A stretch of DNA of 64,000 nt from Streptomyces sp. WAC 04229 (GCF_003947455.1 NZ_QHJH01000024.1:1-64000); one strand, 5' to 3'. Shown: positions 49,901-63,600, counted from the first letter of the stretch. Notes: generated from the sequence alone by a model not told the origin. Program-made: numbers and translations.

Positions 49901-52900
49901 GCCTGCACGGTGGCGCTGGACGCGAGCTGATGAAAACTCGCCCGCAGGGCGGGGTGCCGGTCCAGCAGCACCTGCCAGGACCTGCGGAAGCGGGCGACGT
50001 CCAGCGGTCCCTCGATGACGAGGGTGCGCATGCTCGCGTAGACGTCCGGGCCGCGCTCGTCGGAGGCGTGGAACAGCAGGCCCTCCTGGAGCGGAGACAG
50101 CGGCCAGATGTCGAGCAGGTCCGGTACGGCGGTCTCGATCTCCGCCACATCGCGCTGGGTCAGGGTGGTGAGCGGGAAGTCGGAGGGCGTGTGCCCCCCG
50201 GCGCCGCCGGCGTCGACGTGGGTGGCGAGGCCGGTGAGCATGGACAGCCAGCTCTGCCCGAGCGACTCCGCCTCGGCTTCGCCGAGTAGGCGGCCGGCCC
50301 AGGTCAGGGTCAGTTCGAGTGCGGGTCCTTCGGCGGCGTCCAGCACGACCGCGTCGATCTCCAGGGCGTGCCGCAGCGCCGTGTCCTGGTCTGTGGTGCC
50401 GCCGATGGTTCCCACCATCTGCCAGGGCTTGGCGGCATCGCCGGTCCCGGTCGGGAAGCGGCCGAGGTAGTTGAACCCGATCTCCGGCTGCGGCAGCGCG
50501 GCCAGGGCCGGCCCGGTCTCGGCGTTGAGGTGGCGCAGCATCCCGTAGCCGAGGCCGCCGTCGGGCACGGCGCGCACGTTCTCCTTGACGCTCTTCAGCA
50601 GGCTGCCTGCCGCGGCGCCGCCCGAGACGGCTTCGGCCGTGTTGATGCCGGTCACATCCAGCCGGAGCGGATGGATGTCGGTGAACCAGCCGACCGTCCG
50701 GGACAGGTCCAGGTCGCCGATGGGCCGGCGGCCGTGTCCCTCGACGTCCACCACGACGGCCGGGTCGCCGCGCCATCGGGCCACCGCGCCCGCCAGGGTG
50801 GCCAGCAACACCTCGTGAACACCGCAGTGGAAGGCCGAGGTCGCCTTCGTCACGAGCACGCCTGCCGTGTCCCGCGGCACCTTCCAGGACTTGCGTCCCG
50901 CGGTGGACAGGGTGTCGCGCGCGGGGTCGAACTCGCCTGTCCGCGGCTGCGTTCCCTCGAGGATCGCCGTCCACGTCTCCAGCTCCGCGGTCCGGGTCGC
51001 CGCCTGGTCGGCCAGGGTCCGCGCCCAGCGCCGGTAGGAGACGTCGACCGGATCGAGCGCCGGTTTCCGGCCCGCGGCCGCGGCCGCGCAGGCCACCTGC
51101 AGGTCCGACAGCAGGACTCGCCACGACACGACGTCGGCCAGGAGGTGGTGGGCCACCACCACGAGCCGTCCGGGGCGGCCGGGTCCGGCGTCCACCCACA
51201 CCGTCCTGATCATCACGCCGGCGGTGGGGTCCAGCCGGGCGGCCGTCTCCTCGGCGCGGCGCTCGGCGATCTCGTCCACGTCGCCGGCGCCGGCCTCGAC
51301 CCGTTCGACGAGCGTCGCCGCGGCCGCCGTCGCCCGGTCGGCCACGACCAGCCGGGGCTGCTCCCCGTCGGTCTCGACGATCCGGCTGCGCAGCATGTCA
51401 TGGGTGTCGATCAGCGCGGCCAGTGAGGCCGTCAGCACGTCCGCGGACAGATCGCCGGGTGCGGCCACGGTCACCCACTGCGCCAGTGCGCGTCGGGTCA
51501 GCGCGCTCGGGTCGCGTTCGAGCAGTGCCCGCACCACTGGGGTCCACGGGACCTCGCCGACGCCGTCGGCGGCATCGGCCCGGGCCGGTCCGCCGCGCTC
51601 GGCGACCGCCGCGATCCCCGCGGGTGTCTTCTGCTCGAAGACCTGCTTCGCCCCGAAGACGAGGCCCTCGCGGCGTGCGCGGGCGGCCAGGCGCATCGAC
51701 AGGATCGAGTCACCGCCCAGCTCGAAGAAGCCGTCGTCGGCGCCGGCCCGGTCCACCCCGAGTATCTCGGCGAACAGGTCGCACAGGACTCGCTCGGCCT
51801 CGGTGCGCGGTTCGCGGCCGGCCGTCTTCGCGGTGAACTCCACCGCCGGGAGGGCCGCAGTGTCGATCTTTCCGTTGAGCGTCAGCGGGAAGCTGTCCAC
51901 CACCACGACCGCGGGCACCATGAACTCCGGCAGCCGCGCCGCGAGGTGCTCGCGGACCGTGCCGGGGTCCGGTCCCGGATCCCCTTGCGCGGTCACGTAC
52001 GCGATCAGCCGCTTGTCGCCGGGCCGGTCCTCGCGCACCACCACGGTCGCCTGCGCGACCTGCGGTACCTCGGCCAGGGCCGCTTCGATCTCGCCGGGCT
52101 CCACGCGGTAGCCCCGGATCTTCACCTGGGAGTCGGCCCTGCCGACGAAGAGCAGCTCGCCCGTGTCCGTCCAGCGCGCCAGGTCGCCGGTGCGGTACAT
52201 CCGCTCGCCCGTCGCCCGGCCACCCGCTGCCGGGGCGCTGTGCGCCGCGGGGTCGCCGGGGGCGAACGGATCGGCGACGAACCGCTGCGAGGTCGTCCCG
52301 CTCGCGCCCGCATACCCGTGTGCGAGGCCGGCGCCGGCGAGGTAGAGCTCGCCGGTCACGTGGGGTGCGACCGGCTGGAGGAACGCATCGAGCACGTAGG
52401 CCCGCCGTCCGGCCAGCGGCCGGCCGATCGGGAAGGTGTCGCCCGTCTCGTCCCACGGTTCGAGGAGGTGCCAGGTGGCGCAGAGGGTGGCCTCGGTGGG
52501 GCCGTAGAGCTGCCGGACCCGGACCTGCGGGCACGCCCGGCGCACCCGCGCGACGGACGCGAGGGGTACCGCGTCCCCGCCGGTCAGGATCTCGCGCAGT
52601 CCGCTGAAGGACTCCGGCGCCTCCTCGGCCACCACCCGGAAACTTCCGGCCGTCAGGTGGGCGGTGGTCACGCCGCGTGCGATCGCTTCGCGCAGCCGCT
52701 GGGCGTCGACCGCGCCCGGTTCCGCGACCAGCACGCGGGCTCCGCTGACCAGCGGCACCCAGATCTCCAGCAGGGACGCGTCGAATGCGTGCGAGGCGTG
52801 CATCAGCACGCAGTCGTCCGGGCCCTGCGACCAGCCGGGCTCGCCCGCCAGAGCCGCCACGCTCGCGTGCGGCACCGCGACGCCCTTGGGGACCCCGGTC

Positions 52901-55900
52901 GATCCCGACGTGTACATCACGTAGGCCACGTCGTGCGCCCCGACGGTGAGGCCCGGCGCCTCGTGCGGCTTTTCCTGGATCGCGGGTACGTCCATGGCCA
53001 CCGGCTCGACCCCGTCCGGCACGGCGTCGCGGGTCGCTGCGACGCAGACGGCCACCCGTGCGCCGGCGTCGGCCAGCATCCGGTCGATCCGTTGCGCGGG
53101 GTGGTCCACGTGCACCGGCACCTGTGCGGCGCCCGCCTTCCAGACCGCGAGCAGGGCGACGAACAGGTCCGCGCCGCGTTCCAGCACCACGCCGACGCGG
53201 TCGCCGCGCCGCACGCCCGTCGCTGCGAGGTGGCCCGCCACAGCGTTGGATGTCCGGTCGAGTTCGGCGTAGGTCAGGGTGCGTGCGCCGTCCATGACCG
53301 CCACCGCGTCCGGGGACCTGTCGGCCTGCTGCCGGAACAGCTCCAGCACCGACTGCGGGCCGGGCGCGGCGCCGGCCGCGTGGCCGTGCTCGAGCATCGA
53401 CGTGCGCGCCGATGCGTGCGTGACGGCGAGGCGGCCCACCGGAAGCGAGGGGTGCGCCACCATCCGTTCGATGACCCGTACGACCTGCCTGGCCACCTCG
53501 CCGGCCGTTTCCCGGTCGATCCGGTCGGGCCGGTAGGCCACATCGATCCGCAAGCGGTTGCCGGGAGCGACGCTCATGGTCAGCGGATAGTTGGTACCGG
53601 TCCGGGTGCGGACCGAGCTGATCGCGAAGCCGCCGTCGTCGCCGGGGCCGGCGGCGCCGTCCGGGTAGTTCGCGACCATCACGGCGGTGTCGAAGAGCGC
53701 GCCCGTCCCCGCCAGCCGCTGGATCTCCGGCAGTCCCAGGTACTGATGCTCCGTCAACGCCGACTGGCGCCTCTGCAGGTCCCGCAGCATGTCCAGCGTC
53801 GGCCGGCCGCCTTCGAGCCGCACGCGCACCGGGACGGTGTTGATGAACATCCCCACCATCCGCTCGACGTCCGGCACGTCCGCGGGACGCCCCGACACCA
53901 CCGTGCCGAACACGACGTCGGTCCGGCCGGCCAGCCTCGCCAGCACCAGTGCCCATGCGCCCTGCACGATCGTGCTCAGCGTCAGTTCATGGCCGCGCGC
54001 GAAGTCGGTGAGCGCCTGTGTCGTCTCCTCGGGCAGCCATTCGGTGTGCCCCTGCGGCATGACCATCGTCTTGTCCGCGTCGGCGTCCGTCAGGGTCGGT
54101 TCGTCCGACCCGGCGAGTTCGGCCTGCCACGCCGCTCGGGTCGCCTGCTCGTCCTGACGGCGGAGCCATGCCAGGTAGTCGCGGTAGGACGGTGGCGTCG
54201 AGGAGCCCTGTCCGCCCGCGTACCCCGCCGCCATCTCGCTCAGGACGATCGGTGTGGACCAGCCGTCCAGGACGACGTGATGCGACGTCACGACGAGCCG
54301 GTGGGTGCTCTCCCCCAGGCGGATCAGCAGCAGCCGCAGCAGCGGCGCCCTGGTCACGTCGAACCGTTCGGCCTGGTCCCGCGCGAGCAGGCGGTCGGCC
54401 TCCGCGGCCGCGGCCGCCTCATCGAGGTGCGACAGGTCGGCCGTACGCCAGGGGACGTCGGCCTCGCTCGCGACGGCCTGCACCGTCTCGCCGGATCCGA
54501 GCTGGTGGAAGCTGGTCCGGAGCGATTCGTGGCGGGCGACGAGCCGTTGCCATGCCGCACGCAGCCGTTGCGCGTCGAGTGGTCCTTCGAGGTCCAGGAT
54601 CCGCTGGCTCTGGTAGACGTCGACGCCGCCGTCGTCGATGGCCCGTTCGAAGAGCATGCCTTCCTGCAGCGGTGTCAGTGGCCAGACGTCCGTCAGCGCC
54701 GGCACCGCGGCCTCCAGCTCCGCCACGTCCCGCTGCGTCAGTTCCACGAGGTCGAAGTCGGACGGTGTGTGCCCGCCGGCGCCGGGATCCTCCGCCAGTG
54801 CCGCGAGGCCGGTGAGCATCTCCAGCCATGCCTCGCCGAGCTGTTCCACCGTGGCGGGGTCGAGGTCCCTGCCGTCGATGGCCAGCCTCAGCCGGGGGCC
54901 TGCGGGCGTGTCCTGGACATCCGCGGCGACCTCCACCGGGTGGGCCGCGGGCGTGGTGGGGCCGCCGCCGAGCGACTCCTGGCTCGCCTGCCACGGGGTC
55001 TCCCCGGCGGCGAGGCCGGACCGGCCGAAGTAGTTGAATCCGATCTGCGGGGACGGCAACCCGGCCAGCCTGGCCCCGGTTTCGGGGTTGAGGTGGCGCA
55101 GCAGCCCATAGCCGAGGCCGTCGCCGGGGACGGCGCGTACCTGTTCCTTCACGGCCTTCAGCAGCTGCCCGGCCGCGGCGTGGCCTGCTGCCGCGGCGGA
55201 CAGGTCGACGTCGCGGACGTCGAGGCGGACCGGGTGGACGCTGGTGAACCAGCCGACGGTGCGCAGCAGATCCATCCCGTCCGCACCGTGGCGGCCGTGG
55301 CCCTCCACGTCGACCAGGATGCCGGCGCCGGTCCCGCGCCGGCGTGCCACCGCACCCCCGAGGCCCGCCAGCAGGACGTCGTTGATCCCGCAGTGGAAAG
55401 CCGCCGGCAGCCGGGCCACCAGGCTGCGCGCCGTGGTACCGGTCAGCGTCCGTGACCAGGAGTGCGACTGCCCGGTCCGCGTTTCGAGGGCGGTGTCCGC
55501 GCCGTCCAGCACGGCGACCCAGTGATCGGCTTCGGCGATCGTGCTCGCGCTGAACGCCTGCTCGGTCAGCTGCCGCGCCCAGTGCCGGTACGAGGTCGGC
55601 GCAGGTTCCAGGGCCGGGGTCCCACCCAAGACCACCGCGTCGTACGCCGCTCGCAGATCGGGCACCAGGATGCCCCAGGAGACCGCGTCGACCGACAGGT
55701 GGTGCGCCACCAGGGCCAGCCGGCCCGGCCGGTCGCTTCCGGCGTCGATCCATACGGCCCGCACCATGGTTCCCGCCGACGGGTCCAGCGTGGGTGCGGC
55801 TGTCCTGGCTTCGTGCTCGGCGAGCTCGTCGAGGTTCCCGGTGCCGGCCGGCACCCGCGTGAGCAGGCCTGCCGCGTCCACCGCGCCGCGCTCGGCGACG

Positions 55901-58900
55901 AACAGCCGTCCGTCGGGCGCCACCCGTGCCCGCAGGCAGTCGTGCACGTCCAGCAGCGCCTGCAGGGCACTCACCAGGGCATCCGGACGCAGGTCGGCCG
56001 GGGTGACGACGGTTTTCGCCTGTACGAAGCCAGGGCGCGTCGCGGCGTTGCCGAGGGCACGCATCACCGGCGTCCACGGGATGTCTCCCACGCCCGTGTC
56101 CGTCTCGGAGTGATCCTGTGCCGGTGTCGCAGGGGCCTGTCGGGTCAGTCCCGCGAGCCGCTCGGGGGTCCGGTGCTCGAAGATCTGCCGCGGGGTGAGG
56201 GGCATCCCTTCGCGCCGCGCGCGGGCGGCCACCTGCATGGACGAGATCGAGTCCCCGCCCAGTTCGAAGAAGCTGTCCTCGACCCCGACGCGTTCCAGGC
56301 CGAGGACTTCGGCGAACACGGCGCACAGGATGCGCTCTGCCTCCGTGTCCGGCTCCCGGCCGGCCGTCTTCGCGGCGAAGTCCGGTGCGGGCAGGGCCTG
56401 CCGGTCCACCTTTTGGTTGACCGTCAACGGCAGGTGGTCCAGCACCAGCACCGCGGCCGGAATCATGAATGCGGGCAGCGTCTCGGCGAGCTGTTCGCGC
56501 AGCCGTTCCGGGTCGGCGTCGTGTCCCGCTTCGGCGACCACGTAGGCGATCAGGAGGTCGTCCCGTGGGGACACCACCGCCTGGGCGACACCGGGCAGGC
56601 CGGCGAGGACCACCTCGATCTCGCCGGGCTCCACCCGGTACCCGCGGATCTTGACCTGGTCATCGGCGCGTCCGGCGAACACCAGCGCGCCCTGGTCCGT
56701 CCAGTACGCCAGGTCGCCGGTCCGGTACATCCGCTCACCCGGCACGCGGGCGCCGCGGGAGGGCGTGGGGGCGGGAACGAACGGGTCAGCGACGAACCGC
56801 TCCGCCGTCAAGGCCGTGCGGCCGAGATAGCCGTGCGCCACACCGGCTCCGGCGACATACAGCTCGCCCACCACGCCCGGTGGCACAGGTCGCAGGAACG
56901 CGTCGAGGACGTAGGTTCGCCGTCCCGGCAGCGGTCGTCCGATCGGCAGCACCGAGCCCGTCCCGTCGCCGGGTTCGAGCGTCCACCACGTCGCGCACAG
57001 CGTGGCTTCGGTCGGGCCGTACAGATGCCGCACCCGTAGGCCAGGACTGCTGCGCCGCACCCGCTCCACCGCCGCGGGCGGCACCACGTCCCCGCCGGTC
57101 AGCACCTCGCGCAGACCGGCGAGCGACTCCGGTGACTCCTCGGCCACCACGCGGAAGGATCCCGCGGTCAGGTGGGCGGCCGTGACACCGCCGGCCACAT
57201 GTCCGGCCAGCGCCTCGCCGTCCACGGCCCCCGGTCCGGCGAGCACCACCCTGGCACCCGACAGCAGCGGCACCCACAGCTCGAACAGGGATATGTCGAA
57301 GGCGTGCGAGGCGTGCATCAGCACGGCGTCCTGGGGGCCGACGGTCCATCCCGGCTCGCCGGCCAGCGCCGCGACGTTGCCGTGCGACACCACGACGCCC
57401 TTCGGTGTTCCCGTGGACCCCGACGTGTACATCACGTACGCGAGGTCGTCGGCGCAGACGCCGACGGACAGGCGGGTGCACTCCGCCACCGCCTGCCGGG
57501 TGCGGGTGTCGTCCAGGACGATCGGCTCGAGCCCTCCGTCCAGCACGACGTCTCGGTACGCCTGCGAGCAGATCACCGCCGCCGGTTCCGCATCCGTGAG
57601 CATGAACTTCAGGCGTTCCGCCGGATAGGCGGGGTCCAGGGGGACGTACGCCGCTCCTGCCTTCCACACCGCGAGCAGCGTCGCGACCAGGTCGGGCGAG
57701 CGGTCCATCACCACGGCCACCCGGTCCCCGCGGCCCACTCCCCTGCCGCGCAGATAGCCGGCGAGCCGCTCCGCGTGCTCGGCCAGTTCCCGAAACGTCA
57801 GGGCTCGATCGCCGTCGGCGACCGCCACCTCGTCGGGGCGGCGCTCCACCTGACGGTCGAACAGTTCGGGGGCGGGCCGGTCCGGCGCCATGGCGGCCGC
57901 CGCACCCCAACGGCCGACCACCAGATCACGCTCGGCCGCAGGCGTCACATCGACCTCGGCGACCGTCAGGTCGCCCGTACCCGTCAGCTGGCGCAGAACC
58001 TCCTTCACCCGCTCGGCGATGGAGAGCGCGGTGGTCCGGTCGAAGAGCTCCGTCAGATAGTCGAGTTTGAGGAGCATCGATTCGCCGGGAACGCACACCA
58101 GCGTCAGCGGATAATGGGCGGCCGCTCGGCCCTGGTTTATCCGTATGCCAAAATTCCCCGCGGAGTCGGATTCTGCGGGCTTATTGGGGAACTTCTCGAA
58201 GACGATCATGGTGTCGAAGACCGCGCCGGGGCCGGCCGCCTGCTGTATGTCCACCAGCCCCACGAACTGGTCGGGTATGAGCGCCGACTGCTGTTTCTGC
58301 AATTCCGCCAGCAACGCCATGACCGGGGTCGAGCCGCGGAGCCGCACGCGCACCGGCACGGTGTTGAGGAACAGCCCCGCCATCTCCTCCACGCCGGGCA
58401 GATCCGGCGGGCGCGCCGATACCGCCGCCCCGAACACCACGTCCGTGCGGCCCGCCAGGCGCGCCAGCACCATCGCCCACGCGCCTTGCACCACGGTGTT
58501 CAGCGTCAGCCCGTGGCGACGGGTCAGCTCGTCCAGCGAGCGCGTGAGGGTTTCGGACAGCTCGACCTCGACGCTCTCGGGCACGCCGGGCGCTCGTCCC
58601 GGATCGGCGGGCGCCACCAGCGTCGGCTCCTCGGCGCCGCGCAGCTGCGCCACCCATGCCGACAGCGCCCTCTGCTTGTCCTGCCTGCTCAGCCACGCGA
58701 GGTAGTCCCGGTACGACGTCACCGCGGGCAGGGCCCGCGGATCGCCGTGGGCCGGGTACAGCTTGGACAGCTCGTTGACCACGACCGGCAGCGACCAGCC
58801 GTCCATGATCGTGTGATGGCAGGTCATCACCAGCCGATGCGTACGGTCGTCGAGACGGATCAACGTCCACCGCAGCAACGGCGCCGCCGCGAGGTCGAAC

Positions 58901-59241
58901 CTCGTCGTCCGGTCCTGTTCGGCCAGTTCTCGCACGGCCTCCTCGGGGTCCTCCAGGTGCGAGAGGTCGACCTCCCGCCACGGCAGGTCCACCTCCTTGA
59001 GGATGATCTGGACGGTCTCGCCCGATTTACGCTGCCGGAAGCAGGCCCGAAGCGGCGCGTGCCGCGTCAGCAGCGCCTCGAACGACGCGCGCAGCCTGGC
59101 CGGGTCCAGCGGCCCGTCCAGGTCCAGGATCCAGTGGCCCATGTAGACGTCGGGCCCTTCGCCGTCGTAAACCGCGTGGAAGAGCAACCCAGCCTGCAGT
59201 GGCGACAGCGGCCAGATGTCCTCGATCCGCGACTGAGCCAT
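46933..59241 (-). CDS. NRPS modules 4-6: C-A(Hpg)-PCP-E, C-A(Hpg)-PCP-E, C-A(Tyr/Bht)-PCP
   Basis: A 4102-residue NRPS of eleven domains. Module 4: C 1-445, A 465-945 (pocket DIFHLGLLCK, Hpg), PCP near 998, E 1045-1490 ([10 protein letters not shown]). Module 5: C 1500-1950, A 1970-2460 (DALHLGLLCK, Hpg), PCP near 2510, E 2555-3010 ([10 protein letters not shown]). Module 6: C 3030-3470, A 3495-3970 (DASTLGAICK, Tyr/beta-hydroxytyrosine), PCP near 4024. All C domains keep HHxxxDG. E domains give D-configured residues 4 and 5, as in vancomycin. ATG at 59241 with GAGGGAG upstream; a TTG one codon earlier is possible. Boundaries approximate. Confidence 0.96.
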   Translation of the reverse strand: MAQSRIEDIWPLSPLQAGLLFHAVYDGEGPDVYMGHWILDLDGPLDPARLRASFEALLTRHAPLRACFRQRKSGETVQIILKEVDLPWREVDLSHLEDPEEAVRELAEQDRTTRFDLAAAPLLRWTLIRLDDRTHRLVMTCHHTIMDGWSLPVVVNELSKLYPAHGDPRALPAVTSYRDYLAWLSRQDKQRALSAWVAQLRGAEEPTLVAPADPGRAPGVPESVEVELSETLTRSLDELTRRHGLTLNTVVQGAWAMVLARLAGRTDVVFGAAVSARPPDLPGVEEMAGLFLNTVPVRVRLRGSTPVMALLAELQKQQSALIPDQFVGLVDIQQAAGPGAVFDTMIVFEKFPNKPAESDSAGNFGIRINQGRAAAHYPLTLVCVPGESMLLKLDYLTELFDRTTALSIAERVKEVLRQLTGTGDLTVAEVDVTPAAERDLVVGRWGAAAAMAPDRPAPELFDRQVERRPDEVAVADGDRALTFRELAEHAERLAGYLRGRGVGRGDRVAVVMDRSPDLVATLLAVWKAGAAYVPLDPAYPAERLKFMLTDAEPAAVICSQAYRDVVLDGGLEPIVLDDTRTRQAVAECTRLSVGVCADDLAYVMYTSGSTGTPKGVVVSHGNVAALAGEPGWTVGPQDAVLMHASHAFDISLFELWVPLLSGARVVLAGPGAVDGEALAGHVAGGVTAAHLTAGSFRVVAEESPESLAGLREVLTGGDVVPPAAVERVRRSSPGLRVRHLYGPTEATLCATWWTLEPGDGTGSVLPIGRPLPGRRTYVLDAFLRPVPPGVVGELYVAGAGVAHGYLGRTALTAERFVADPFVPAPTPSRGARVPGERMYRTGDLAYWTDQGALVFAGRADDQVKIRGYRVEPGEIEVVLAGLPGVAQAVVSPRDDLLIAYVVAEAGHDADPERLREQLAETLPAFMIPAAVLVLDHLPLTVNQKVDRQALPAPDFAAKTAGREPDTEAERILCAVFAEVLGLERVGVEDSFFELGGDSISSMQVAARARREGMPLTPRQIFEHRTPERLAGLTRQAPATPAQDHSETDTGVGDIPWTPVMRALGNAATRPGFVQAKTVVTPADLRPDALVSALQALLDVHDCLRARVAPDGRLFVAERGAVDAAGLLTRVPAGTGNLDELAEHEARTAAPTLDPSAGTMVRAVWIDAGSDRPGRLALVAHHLSVDAVSWGILVPDLRAAYDAVVLGGTPALEPAPTSYRHWARQLTEQAFSASTIAEADHWVAVLDGADTALETRTGQSHSWSRTLTGTTARSLVARLPAAFHCGINDVLLAGLGGAVARRRGTGAGILVDVEGHGRHGADGMDLLRTVGWFTSVHPVRLDVRDVDLSAAAAGHAAAGQLLKAVKEQVRAVPGDGLGYGLLRHLNPETGARLAGLPSPQIGFNYFGRSGLAAGETPWQASQESLGGGPTTPAAHPVEVAADVQDTPAGPRLRLAIDGRDLDPATVEQLGEAWLEMLTGLAALAEDPGAGGHTPSDFDLVELTQRDVAELEAAVPALTDVWPLTPLQEGMLFERAIDDGGVDVYQSQRILDLEGPLDAQRLRAAWQRLVARHESLRTSFHQLGSGETVQAVASEADVPWRTADLSHLDEAAAAAEADRLLARDQAERFDVTRAPLLRLLLIRLGESTHRLVVTSHHVVLDGWSTPIVLSEMAAGYAGGQGSSTPPSYRDYLAWLRRQDEQATRAAWQAELAGSDEPTLTDADADKTMVMPQGHTEWLPEETTQALTDFARGHELTLSTIVQGAWALVLARLAGRTDVVFGTVVSGRPADVPDVERMVGMFINTVPVRVRLEGGRPTLDMLRDLQRRQSALTEHQYLGLPEIQRLAGTGALFDTAVMVANYPDGAAGPGDDGGFAISSVRTRTGTNYPLTMSVAPGNRLRIDVAYRPDRIDRETAGEVARQVVRVIERMVAHPSLPVGRLAVTHASARTSMLEHGHAAGAAPGPQSVLELFRQQADRSPDAVAVMDGARTLTYAELDRTSNAVAGHLAATGVRRGDRVGVVLERGADLFVALLAVWKAGAAQVPVHVDHPAQRIDRMLADAGARVAVCVAATRDAVPDGVEPVAMDVPAIQEKPHEAPGLTVGAHDVAYVMYTSGSTGVPKGVAVPHASVAALAGEPGWSQGPDDCVLMHASHAFDASLLEIWVPLVSGARVLVAEPGAVDAQRLREAIARGVTTAHLTAGSFRVVAEEAPESFSGLREILTGGDAVPLASVARVRRACPQVRVRQLYGPTEATLCATWHLLEPWDETGDTFPIGRPLAGRRAYVLDAFLQPVAPHVTGELYLAGAGLAHGYAGASGTTSQRFVADPFAPGDPAAHSAPAAGGRATGERMYRTGDLARWTDTGELLFVGRADSQVKIRGYRVEPGEIEAALAEVPQVAQATVVVREDRPGDKRLIAYVTAQGDPGPDPGTVREHLAARLPEFMVPAVVVVDSFPLTLNGKIDTAALPAVEFTAKTAGREPRTEAERVLCDLFAEILGVDRAGADDGFFELGGDSILSMRLAARARREGLVFGAKQVFEQKTPAGIAAVAERGGPARADAADGVGEVPWTPVVRALLERDPSALTRRALAQWVTVAAPGDLSADVLTASLAALIDTHDMLRSRIVETDGEQPRLVVADRATAAAATLVERVEAGAGDVDEIAERRAEETAARLDPTAGVMIRTVWVDAGPGRPGRLVVVAHHLLADVVSWRVLLSDLQVACAAAAAGRKPALDPVDVSYRRWARTLADQAATRTAELETWTAILEGTQPRTGEFDPARDTLSTAGRKSWKVPRDTAGVLVTKATSAFHCGVHEVLLATLAGAVARWRGDPAVVVDVEGHGRRPIGDLDLSRTVGWFTDIHPLRLDVTGINTAEAVSGGAAAGSLLKSVKENVRAVPDGGLGYGMLRHLNAETGPALAALPQPEIGFNYLGRFPTGTGDAAKPWQMVGTIGGTTDQDTALRHALEIDAVVLDAAEGPALELTLTWAGRLLGEAEAESLGQSWLSMLTGLATHVDAGGAGGHTPSDFPLTTLTQRDVAEIETAVPDLLDIWPLSPLQEGLLFHASDERGPDVYASMRTLVIEGPLDVARFRRSWQVLLDRHPALRASFHQLASSATVQAVAGAVSPPWQETDLSHLPEDEALAEVDRLAAELHAERFDLTRAPQLRLHLLRLGDRRHRLVFTSHHIAADGWSLPLITGEVLAAYYAGGADRALPAPTSYRDYLAWTLHQDKAAARQAWRAELAGLDEATHVVPPETIIAPVEPDRIGFALDDDLSRRLVEFTRHHGVTANTLFQGVWALLLARLTGRKDVVFGAAVAGRPPEIPGVESAVGLFMNMLPVRARLAGAEPFLDMLADLQQRQVALIPHQHVGLTEINQHAGPGAAFDTIVVFENYPPPPPVSDEPDALVMRPAGIPNDTGHYPLSMRASVAGPVHGEVIFRPDAFARTQVEDLLASLLRALEQVVADPHTPVGRVGLIGAEQRRLVVDEWNRTDRPLAAETLPDLFRRQVRRTPDAPAVQDAARSLSYSELHDEVEALARVLVSLGVRREARVGVLVERSAELAVTLMGVTFAGGAFVPVDPDYPRERIEFILANSAPQVLVCTSTTRAVVPAEFTGTVLVLDELPAPDPGVRLPPVAPEDAAYVIYTSGSTGVPKGVLVAHCGLVNLGYAHIERMAVTSSSRILQLSAIGFDAIVSELYMTLLAGATLVLPDTASMPPRVTLGDALRRADITHLTVSPSVLASEDDLPDTLRTVLTGGEALPAALVDRWSPGRRVIQAYGPTETTICSTMSAPLAPGHDLVPLGGPIHNVRHYVLDAFLQPVPPGVVGELYITGVGLARGYLGRPGLTAERFVASPFTPGERMYRSGDRFRWTREGQLIFAGRVDAQVKVRGYRVEPAEIEAVLAEHPGVGQVAVAVRRDGPGDKQLVAYVVPSADAHGENGTLTSALRELAAERLPEYMMPAAFVSLEKMPLTPNGKLDHRALQTPDFAGMSSGRKPRTAMEAKLCELFAEVLGLDRVGADDSFFELGGDSIISMQLSARARRKGLELTAWQVFEERTPERLAVLVAELPADSAATAAPEPSAGTLVDLSSDQMDQLEAGLADEQAL

Positions 59242-59463
59242 CAATGTCTCCCTCGATCAGCTGTGGGATTGACGTTCGTCGTCGAACTCAGCCGTGAATT
59301 CCTCAACTCGCCCTTTTCCAGGTCGAGGGGGTCGGCGTCGAATGCGGGACGTGCCGCACAGAAGAATCATCAACCTGACGGGCGAGTCGGGACAACGTGT
59401 CCAGTCGGGCCTTCAGTGGTGGCCGCCCGCGGGGAGAACCGCACATCGGGCCGCGAGGGGCGC
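59242..59463. other. Intergenic gap between pdh and the module 4-6 NRPS
   Basis: No gene is visible in these 222 bases. The region is somewhat less GC-rich near 59281-59310. A single GTCCAG half-site occurs at 59399-59404 without a partner. It may hold a promoter for the NRPS genes, but no clear -10/-35 pair was seen. Confidence 0.35.
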
Positions 59464-60561
59464 TCAGCGCTCGTGCCAGCCGCCGGTCCGCAGGGCTTCC
59501 CGCAGGGGTGCCGTCATGCCGGGAGCGACGCTGACATGGACCAGGCCGGCCTGGCGGCCGGTGGCATGCTCGATGCGGATGTCCTCGATGTTGACGTCCG
59601 CGCGGTCCGCGTCCGTCAACAGCCGTGCCAGTTCGCCCTGCTGGTCCCCGATCAGCACGGTCACCGATTCGAACCGCTCGGGCTGTGTCCCGTGCTTGCC
59701 GGAGATGCGGCTGCGGCCTGACATCCCTCTGCGCAGCATGGTCCCGACCGTCTTCGTGCCACTGCTGCGTTTGGCTTCGTCCGTCGCCGCCATGGCGCGC
59801 AGCCCGGCGACCATCTCGCTCAGGTCGGCGCCGAGTTCGTCCAGGAGGTCCGCCACGGCCGCGGCGTTGCCGCCCAGTATGTCCAGCCAGAGCTGGGCGT
59901 CGGACTCCGCGATGCGGGTCAGGTCCCGCAGCCCCGGGCCCGCCAGGCTCACCTCGCGTTCCTCGGCGCTCTCCAGGCGCATCGCGACCAGGCTGGCCAC
60001 CACATGGGGCGCGTGGGAGACCAGCGCGACCGCACGGTCGTGCACCGCCGCTTCCATCAGCACGGGGACGGCGCCGCACAGCGTCACCAGTTCCAGTGCC
60101 ATGTTGAGCGTTTCCGTGTCGGTGTCGGCCGTCGGCGTCAGCGCCCAGCTACGGCCCTCGAAGAGGTCGCCCCGGGCCTTCAGCGGACCGCTGCGCGACG
60201 CGCCGGCCATGGGGTGTCCGCCGATGTAGCACGAGGTGTCGCAGCGGAGGTCGACGACATCGTGCTGCGTTTCCGCCTTCACGCTCGCCACGTCCGTGTA
60301 GTGGCGCGCCAGGTGCTTGCCCTGGGCGTCCGCCAGCACCTTGCCGACCAGCGGCGGCGGTACCGCGACGATCGCCAGGTCGACGGTTTCCGTTGGCGGC
60401 TGCACCGTGCCGGCACCCAGCGACGCGGCCGTCCGGGCGGCCGCCGAGTCGACGTCCCTGAGGTACACGGTCACGCCGCGCGCCCGAAGCGCCAACGCCA
60501 CCGACGTCCCCATCAGTCCTGTGCCGATCACCAGCGCGGAGTGCATCACGACCACGTCCAT
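59464..60561 (-). CDS. pdh: Prephenate dehydrogenase with ACT-like tail
   Basis: A 365-residue prephenate dehydrogenase that makes 4-hydroxyphenylpyruvate, the shared precursor of Tyr, beta-hydroxytyrosine and Hpg. The NAD motif is GTGLMG (13-18), GGHPMAG carries the catalytic His, and SHAPHVVASLV follows. The C-terminal part (VTVLIGDQQGELARLLTDAD) looks like an ACT regulatory domain. GPA clusters carry pdh to raise tyrosine-pathway flux. Here it lies between two NRPS genes rather than beside the transporter as in balhimycin. A second ATG at 60546 is possible. Confidence 0.93.
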   Translation of the reverse strand: MDVVVMHSALVIGTGLMGTSVALALRARGVTVYLRDVDSAAARTAASLGAGTVQPPTETVDLAIVAVPPPLVGKVLADAQGKHLARHYTDVASVKAETQHDVVDLRCDTSCYIGGHPMAGASRSGPLKARGDLFEGRSWALTPTADTDTETLNMALELVTLCGAVPVLMEAAVHDRAVALVSHAPHVVASLVAMRLESAEEREVSLAGPGLRDLTRIAESDAQLWLDILGGNAAAVADLLDELGADLSEMVAGLRAMAATDEAKRSSGTKTVGTMLRRGMSGRSRISGKHGTQPERFESVTVLIGDQQGELARLLTDADRADVNIEDIRIEHATGRQAGLVHVSVAPGMTAPLREALRTGGWHER

Positions 60562-60651
60562 TCCTTCGGTTGACCAGCATGAACAGTGCTTGGGGACGGG
60601 GCGCCCGCCGGCCGGGGGCCCTGGGGGGCGGGCGGCGCAGGGAAGGCCGCT

Positions 60652-63600
60652 TCACCGGTGGCCGAACTCGGCCTCGAATGCGTCGATCTCCTCCTGGTCC
60701 AGGTCGAGGAGGTCGACGTCGGACGTGTGGCCGGCGGCCGCGGCAGGATCGTCCGCGCCCAGTTCCACGACCGTCGCGATGCCCGCGGGTGTCCGGTGCT
60801 CGAACACCTCCCGCGAGCCGAAGACCATGGCGCAGCGGCGGGCCCGGGCCGCCAGTTGCATCGAGAGAAGCGAGTCCCCGCCCAGCTCGAAGAAGCTGTC
60901 GTCCGCACCGACCCGCGGCAGACCGAGCACCTCGGCGAACAGATCACACAGCATCCGTTCGACCTCGGTGGCCGGCTCCCTGTCCGAAACGCGTTCGCTG
61001 AAGTCGGGGTCCGGCAAGGCCTTGCGGTCGACCTTCCCGTTCGTCGTCAACGGCAGCGCCTCCAGCACCACCACCGCCGCCGGCACCATGTATTCCGGCA
61101 GCCGGGCCGCCACGCCCTCGCGCACGGCGACGGCATCCACCGCGCTCTGGCCGGCCGCGGTCACATACCCCACCAGCCGTTCGCCGGCCGGGCTGGCGCG
61201 GACCACCACCACCGCCTGCCCCACCGGCTCCTGCGCCACCAGTGCCGCCTCGACCTCACCGGGCTCGATGCGGAACCCCCGCACCTTCACCTGGTCGTCG
61301 ACCCGGCCGACGAAGACCAACTCCCCTTGCGGGTTCCACCGGACCACATCCCCGGTCCGGTACATCCGCTCCCCGGAACCGAACGGATCGGCCACGAACC
61401 GTGCCGCGGTCAGCCCCGCTCGTCCCAGATAGCCGCGCGCCACGCCGACACCGGCGATGTACAGCTCGCCCGCCGCACCCGGGGGCACCACCCTCAACCA
61501 CGCGTCCAGCACGAGCGCGCGCGCGTTCGCGGTCGGGTACCCGACCGGCGGGATCTCGTCGCCGGCCGGTATGTCCCCACCGATCGTCATGGCGACGGTG
61601 GCCTCGGTCGGCCCGTAGGTGTTGATCATCCGGCGTCCGGGCGACCACCGGTGCACGAGTTCGGGAGGGCACGCCGCCACACCCAGTACCAGGCACGGCA
61701 GTACCGTCTCGGGTACTGCGGGCACGGTGGCCAGCACGGGGGGCGGGATCAAGGCGTGGCTGATCCCCCGGTCGGCCAGCACCTCGGCCAGCTCCGCACC
61801 GGCCACCACGCCGTCGGGCGGGACCACCAGTGCCGCGCCGCCGCCGATCGCCATGAGCAGTTCCAGCACCGAGACGTCGAAGCTCGGCGATGCCAGCGCC
61901 AGGACCCGGCTTTGTGGGGTCAGATCGAGCCGTTGGACCAGGCTGGCGGCCAGACTGGCCAGACCGGTGTGGGTGACCACCACGCCCTTGGGTTCTCCGG
62001 TGGAGCCGGAGGTGTAGATGACGTAGGCCGCGTTCTCGGGCACTGCCCGCGACCGCACCGGCCCGGTGGGGTGTCGGCCGGCTTCGCGCATCACCGACTC
62101 GTCCACCACGACCGCCGGTTGGGCGTCGGCGAGGATGTAGTCGATGCGCGCCCGGGGGTAGTTCGCGTCGATGGGCAGCCAGGCGGCGCCGGCTTTGGTG
62201 ACGCCGAGCACGGCGACCACCAGTTCCAGGCAGCGGGGCAGCATGATCGCGACCCGGTCCTCGGGGCCGACGCCGTGGTCGATGAGCCAGTGGGCGAACT
62301 GGTCGGCGCGGGCGTCGAGCTGGGCGTAGGTCAGCGACTGGTTCGCGAAGACCGCCGCGGTCGCCTCGGGCGTGGCGGCGACCTGTGCGGCGAACAGCTG
62401 CGGCAGCGTCTGTGCGGGCACCTCCGCCGCGGTGTCGTTGTACGCCCGCAGCTGTTGCCGTTCGGTGCCGGTCAGGACCGGCACCGCGGACAGCGGCAGC
62501 TGCGGCGCGGCGATCAGGGCTTCGAGCACCTGCGTGAACCGGTCCAGCACGGCATCGGCCTGCGCGGCGGTGACCAGCGCCGGCTGGTGTTCCAGCCGTA
62601 GCTGCAGGCCGTGGTCCGGGATGGCCGTCAGTGCCAGGGGGTAGTGGGTGGAATCGGCGTCGGTCACACCCCGCACCCGCAGCCGGTCCGGTTGCGCGCC
62701 GGCGGCTTTGTCACCGATCGCGGCGGGCTTGGGGTAGTTCTCGTAGACGAAGAGGGTGTCGAACAGCTGCCCGAGCCCGGCGGCCTGCTGGATGTCGGTG
62801 AGCCCGAGGTGGTGGTGGGCCAGCACCGCCGTCTGCTCGCCCTGCAAGCGCCGCACCAGCTCGGCGAAGGTGTGCTGCGGCCGCATCCGTACCCGGACCG
62901 GGACGGTGTTGATGAAGAGTCCGACCATGGTCTCGATGCCGGGAAGCCCGGCCGAGCGCCCGGACACCACCGACCCGAACACCACGTCGTCGCGACCGGT
63001 CATCGCCGCCAGCACCACGCCCCACACGGCCTGCAGCAGCGTGCTGACCGTGACGCCGAACTCGCGGGCCCTGGCCGCCAGAGCCTCGAAGAACGCCTCG
63101 TTGAGTGCGGACCAGATCTGTTGTGACATCTGGACCGGCACCGGCCGGTCCGCCGCGACCAGGGTCGGCTCCGGCAAGCCGGCCAGAGCGTCGCGCCACG
63201 CGGCCGTCGCGGCGTCGCGATCGGTCCGGCTCAGCCAGGCCAGGTACTGCCGGTACGGCGTCACCGGCGCCAGCACGAGCGGATCCGCTCCGTGGCCGTA
63301 CAGGGTGAACAGTTCATCCAGCAGCAGGTGTATCGACCAGCCGTCGAGCAGGATGTGATGAGAGGTCAGCACCAGCCGGTGCTGGCCGGGGCCCACCGCG
63401 ATCAGCACGAACCGCAGCAGCGGGGGGCGGGCGAGTTCGAACGGTCGTGCCCGTTCGGCCGCGGCCAGGGCCACCGCCTCGGCCTGCGGATCCGCCGCGT
63501 CCGCCACGTCCACCTGGGTCAGCGGCACCTCCACGGTGCCGGCGATCACCTGGTAGGGGGCTCCGGCGGCGCTGTGCCGGAAGCCGGCACGGAGATTGGC

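Noticed and set aside
59399..59404. GTCCAG upstream of the module 4-6 NRPS as a StrR/Bbr box
   Set aside because: The matching TGGAC half is missing at the required spacing.
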